The position numbers were made by a program, and so were the translations under genes. A DNA stretch of 64,000 nt. Source: Oreohelix idahoensis (Eukaryota; Mollusca; Gastropoda; Stylommatophora; Oreohelicidae). Shown one piece after another: positions 50,101-53,100 of the stretch (the first letter of the stretch is position 1; the number at the start of each line of letters is the position of its first letter). The stretch lies in NCBI GenBank assembly GCA_024509875.1, contig JAMPIV010013758.1:62001-126000 (forward strand), read 5' to 3'. Below the pieces are notes generated by a model, which was not told the origin of the DNA, ran no database searches, and was given only the letters and a program-made list of their open reading frames with translations.

Positions 50101-53100
50101 AGGGACAACCGTGATCAAGGAAGAAAGCTACCCCACCTATCTTGGGGTGACATTTGACCAAAGGCTTACATGGAATAAGCATATTGAAAATGCAGAAGGA
50201 AAGGCCCGAAGACGACTAGGCATACTCAGAAAATTAGCAGGTACCAACTGGGGAGCAAATGAACGAAATCTAAAGAAGATTTATAATGGAGTAATAAGAC
50301 CACACTTAGAGTTTAGCTCAGCAGCATGGTCATCAGCTGCTAACTCACATCTGCAGTCTTTGGACAAGGTGCAAAATCAAGCTCTCAGGCTCATTACAGG
50401 AGCCACGAAAACTACACCAATAACAGAGATGCAGAAGGTTGCTGGATTACAGACATTGTCCCATAGAAGAGACACAAAAACCATGATCCAGATGGAAAAG
50501 TACAACAGTATGCCAATGCACCCAATGAAGGCAAGACTAGATGATCTGGCATTGGGACGTCTAAAGCGTAGCAGCTTTGTGCATCGGGGGAAAAGACTTA
50601 TAAGACAGCATCAAGAAGACCTATCCATGAAGACAACACCACTGAAGCCCACCCTATACCCTGTACCATGGGAGCAGGCCAGCAGTGCCCTCCAAATTAA
50701 TACATCAGTCAGTGGTCTCACAAGTGGATGTGAGTATAATGATCTGCAAAAACGAACTGCTACAATGAGTATGATCCAAGAAAGCTATCCCGATCAATCA
50801 TGGATACATGCCTATACAGATGGATCAGCAACTAATGCTGTTAGGAATGGAGGTGCCGGTATCTTTATCTCATATCCTGACAACCACTATGAGACTAGGC
50901 ACATTCCCACTGGTAAATTCTGTTCCAACTATACAGCTGAGGTTCAAGCTCTAGAGCAAGCTGCAAATATGATTTATAACACCAACTCTGACTGCCACCA
51001 GGTAGTCATCCTCACAGATGCACTGTCTGTCCTGCAAGCTCTGAAGGGTGGTAAACTCCCGCATCTGAGAAATGAACTAAACAAGGTAGCTGCCAAAAAG
51101 AGAACCATACTTCAGTGGGTACCATCTCATTGTGGTGTACCCGGAAATGAAAAGGCAGATAAACTTGCAAAAAAGGGAGGAGAATGTGAACAAGAAGATA
51201 ATGAAGTCACATACTTTGAGAAAAAGAGAGCTATCCAGACTATCAGAAGAGAACAGAACCAACCCAAAGATGACTATCACACTCTCGACCGGCAGGGACA
51301 GATAACTATTTTCGACTCAGGACAGGGCATAACAAACTGAATAAACACATGCACAAGCTACGATTGTCTGCTTCACCACTGTGCACATGTGGATTAAACG
51401 AACAAACTGCTGAGCATGTTCTACAGGACTGTCCTCTGTATGACCAGTTAAGAAAGATATACTGGCCCAATGACTCAACACTAAACTCAAAGCTATATGG
51501 AGTTAAAGAGGAACTTCAAACAACAGTCGAATTCATCATGAGAACTCGTCTGACGGTGTAATCATCAAAGATGCGATCGCAAGAAGAAGAAGAAGTAGTC
51601 AGATGATAGAAGTGTGTAGCTGGAGATTAAAAGAGGGAAAGTGGAGTTTGAGAGCACATGCACTCAAGAAATAAAATAAAAAAAACAGTATGTCCAGATA
51701 TGCATTGTCAGGAATGCATATTAGAAGAGTTAATAGAACAGTGAAGAGGTAACCAAAGATCTTGTGGGCAGAGTTGAAAGTTTGGCCCAAAATAAAAATC
51801 AGTGGCAGCCTTATGTTCCTTATCAATCGAAAAGGGATGATAATGATGAGGTATAAATCAGTGGTGGTTCTTTCATCATCTTTCTCTTCACACACACACA
51901 ACCTGCTGTCCAAAGTTATAACTAGGTATGGGAGATTCTTTTCTTCTACCAGCTTATGTCCGCTTATTTTCAGCATGAACTTGTGCGTTTTGTTTGAAAA
52001 TGTGATACTCCCATTGCCTCCTGATACTTCTTATTCTGCTTATGTGTGTATTTCATGGCCCTTGGAAATATGAAGTCATAAAATCCAATAATTTGAAAAA
52101 AAAAACACATACAGTATACCTCGCTTTATTGCGCTTCGCAGATATTGCGCTTTTTTTTTCAAATTATTCATGTTTATTTATTAGAATTTGCATTCTTCTT
52201 CCGATAGATTTCGGCTCTCCACGAGCCAAAAAATTACGATTCGCTGAAGGCTCAGATGATGAAGATTAGCATTTTTTAAGCAATAAAGTATTTATAATTT
52301 TACAGTACACTGTTTTTTTAAGACCTAGCGCTATTTCGCACTTAATAGACATAGTGTAAACATGATTTTAGGCTTTTATATGCACTGGGAAGCAAAAAAG
52401 AATGGGTATGACCCGCTTTATTGCGATGGTCTGGAACCGAACCCGCAATATCTCCAAGGTATACCTGTAATCCAAAAAGGGGAATTTAAAAAAAAAATTA
52501 AAATTAAATTGTCAATCTATACGTCTTTGCCACCACAAATATCATATACTGTAACACTACACTCTAGTTTCTATTCGAGACCTAAGACGTCAAAAGTGAG
52601 GAATGCAGTTAGCGACCCATACCTTGACTGCTTGCGTCAGAGTCAGCGAACTAGAGCTGACCAAGACCCTACTTCACCTCCAAGTGGTGGTCCTGGAAAC
52701 AGGCTGCATCACTGCAGTCTGGCTGAGTGAGTAGGGATCGAAGAGGGAAGGCTAACCCTGTCCCAAAAATGCCGTGCTGAAGTTGGATGTGTCGGCCGAA
52801 AGGCGCAAATATTGCAGCTTCGCTGTAAACGGACACAACGCAACCAACGTCCTTTTCAGGATGAACGAAGAAGTTTCTATTCACTTCTATGCTACATTAT
52901 TGTCCAAATCTTGTTCATTCTGTTCACCAATACTATCAAGCTGCTTTCCAATTCTCGCTCATTTCCATTCAAAATAGAAGTCGAGTCCTTGCTACCCGAC
53001 ATATCAACGTCTTCGCCAAAAATTTCCATCTTACACAATTCATATGAAAAACTTAACAAAAAATCACTAACACCGTGTATCAGCTTCAAACCTTGTGTAA

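Larger units (their letters stand above)
46915..51593 (+). mobile_element. I-like LINE family I-A, copy 2, nearly intact
   Basis: A 4679-bp insertion flanked by a perfect 11-bp duplication AGTAGTCAGAT (46904-46914 and 51594-51604), ending in (AAG)n. The leader is shorter than in copy 1 by about 265 bp, so it is slightly 5'-truncated. It contains the small upstream ORF, the 1210-codon main ORF and a shifted C-terminal piece. Presence of RNase H places it in the I superfamily (I/Nimb-like). Its near identity with copy 1 indicates recent activity. Confidence 0.93.
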
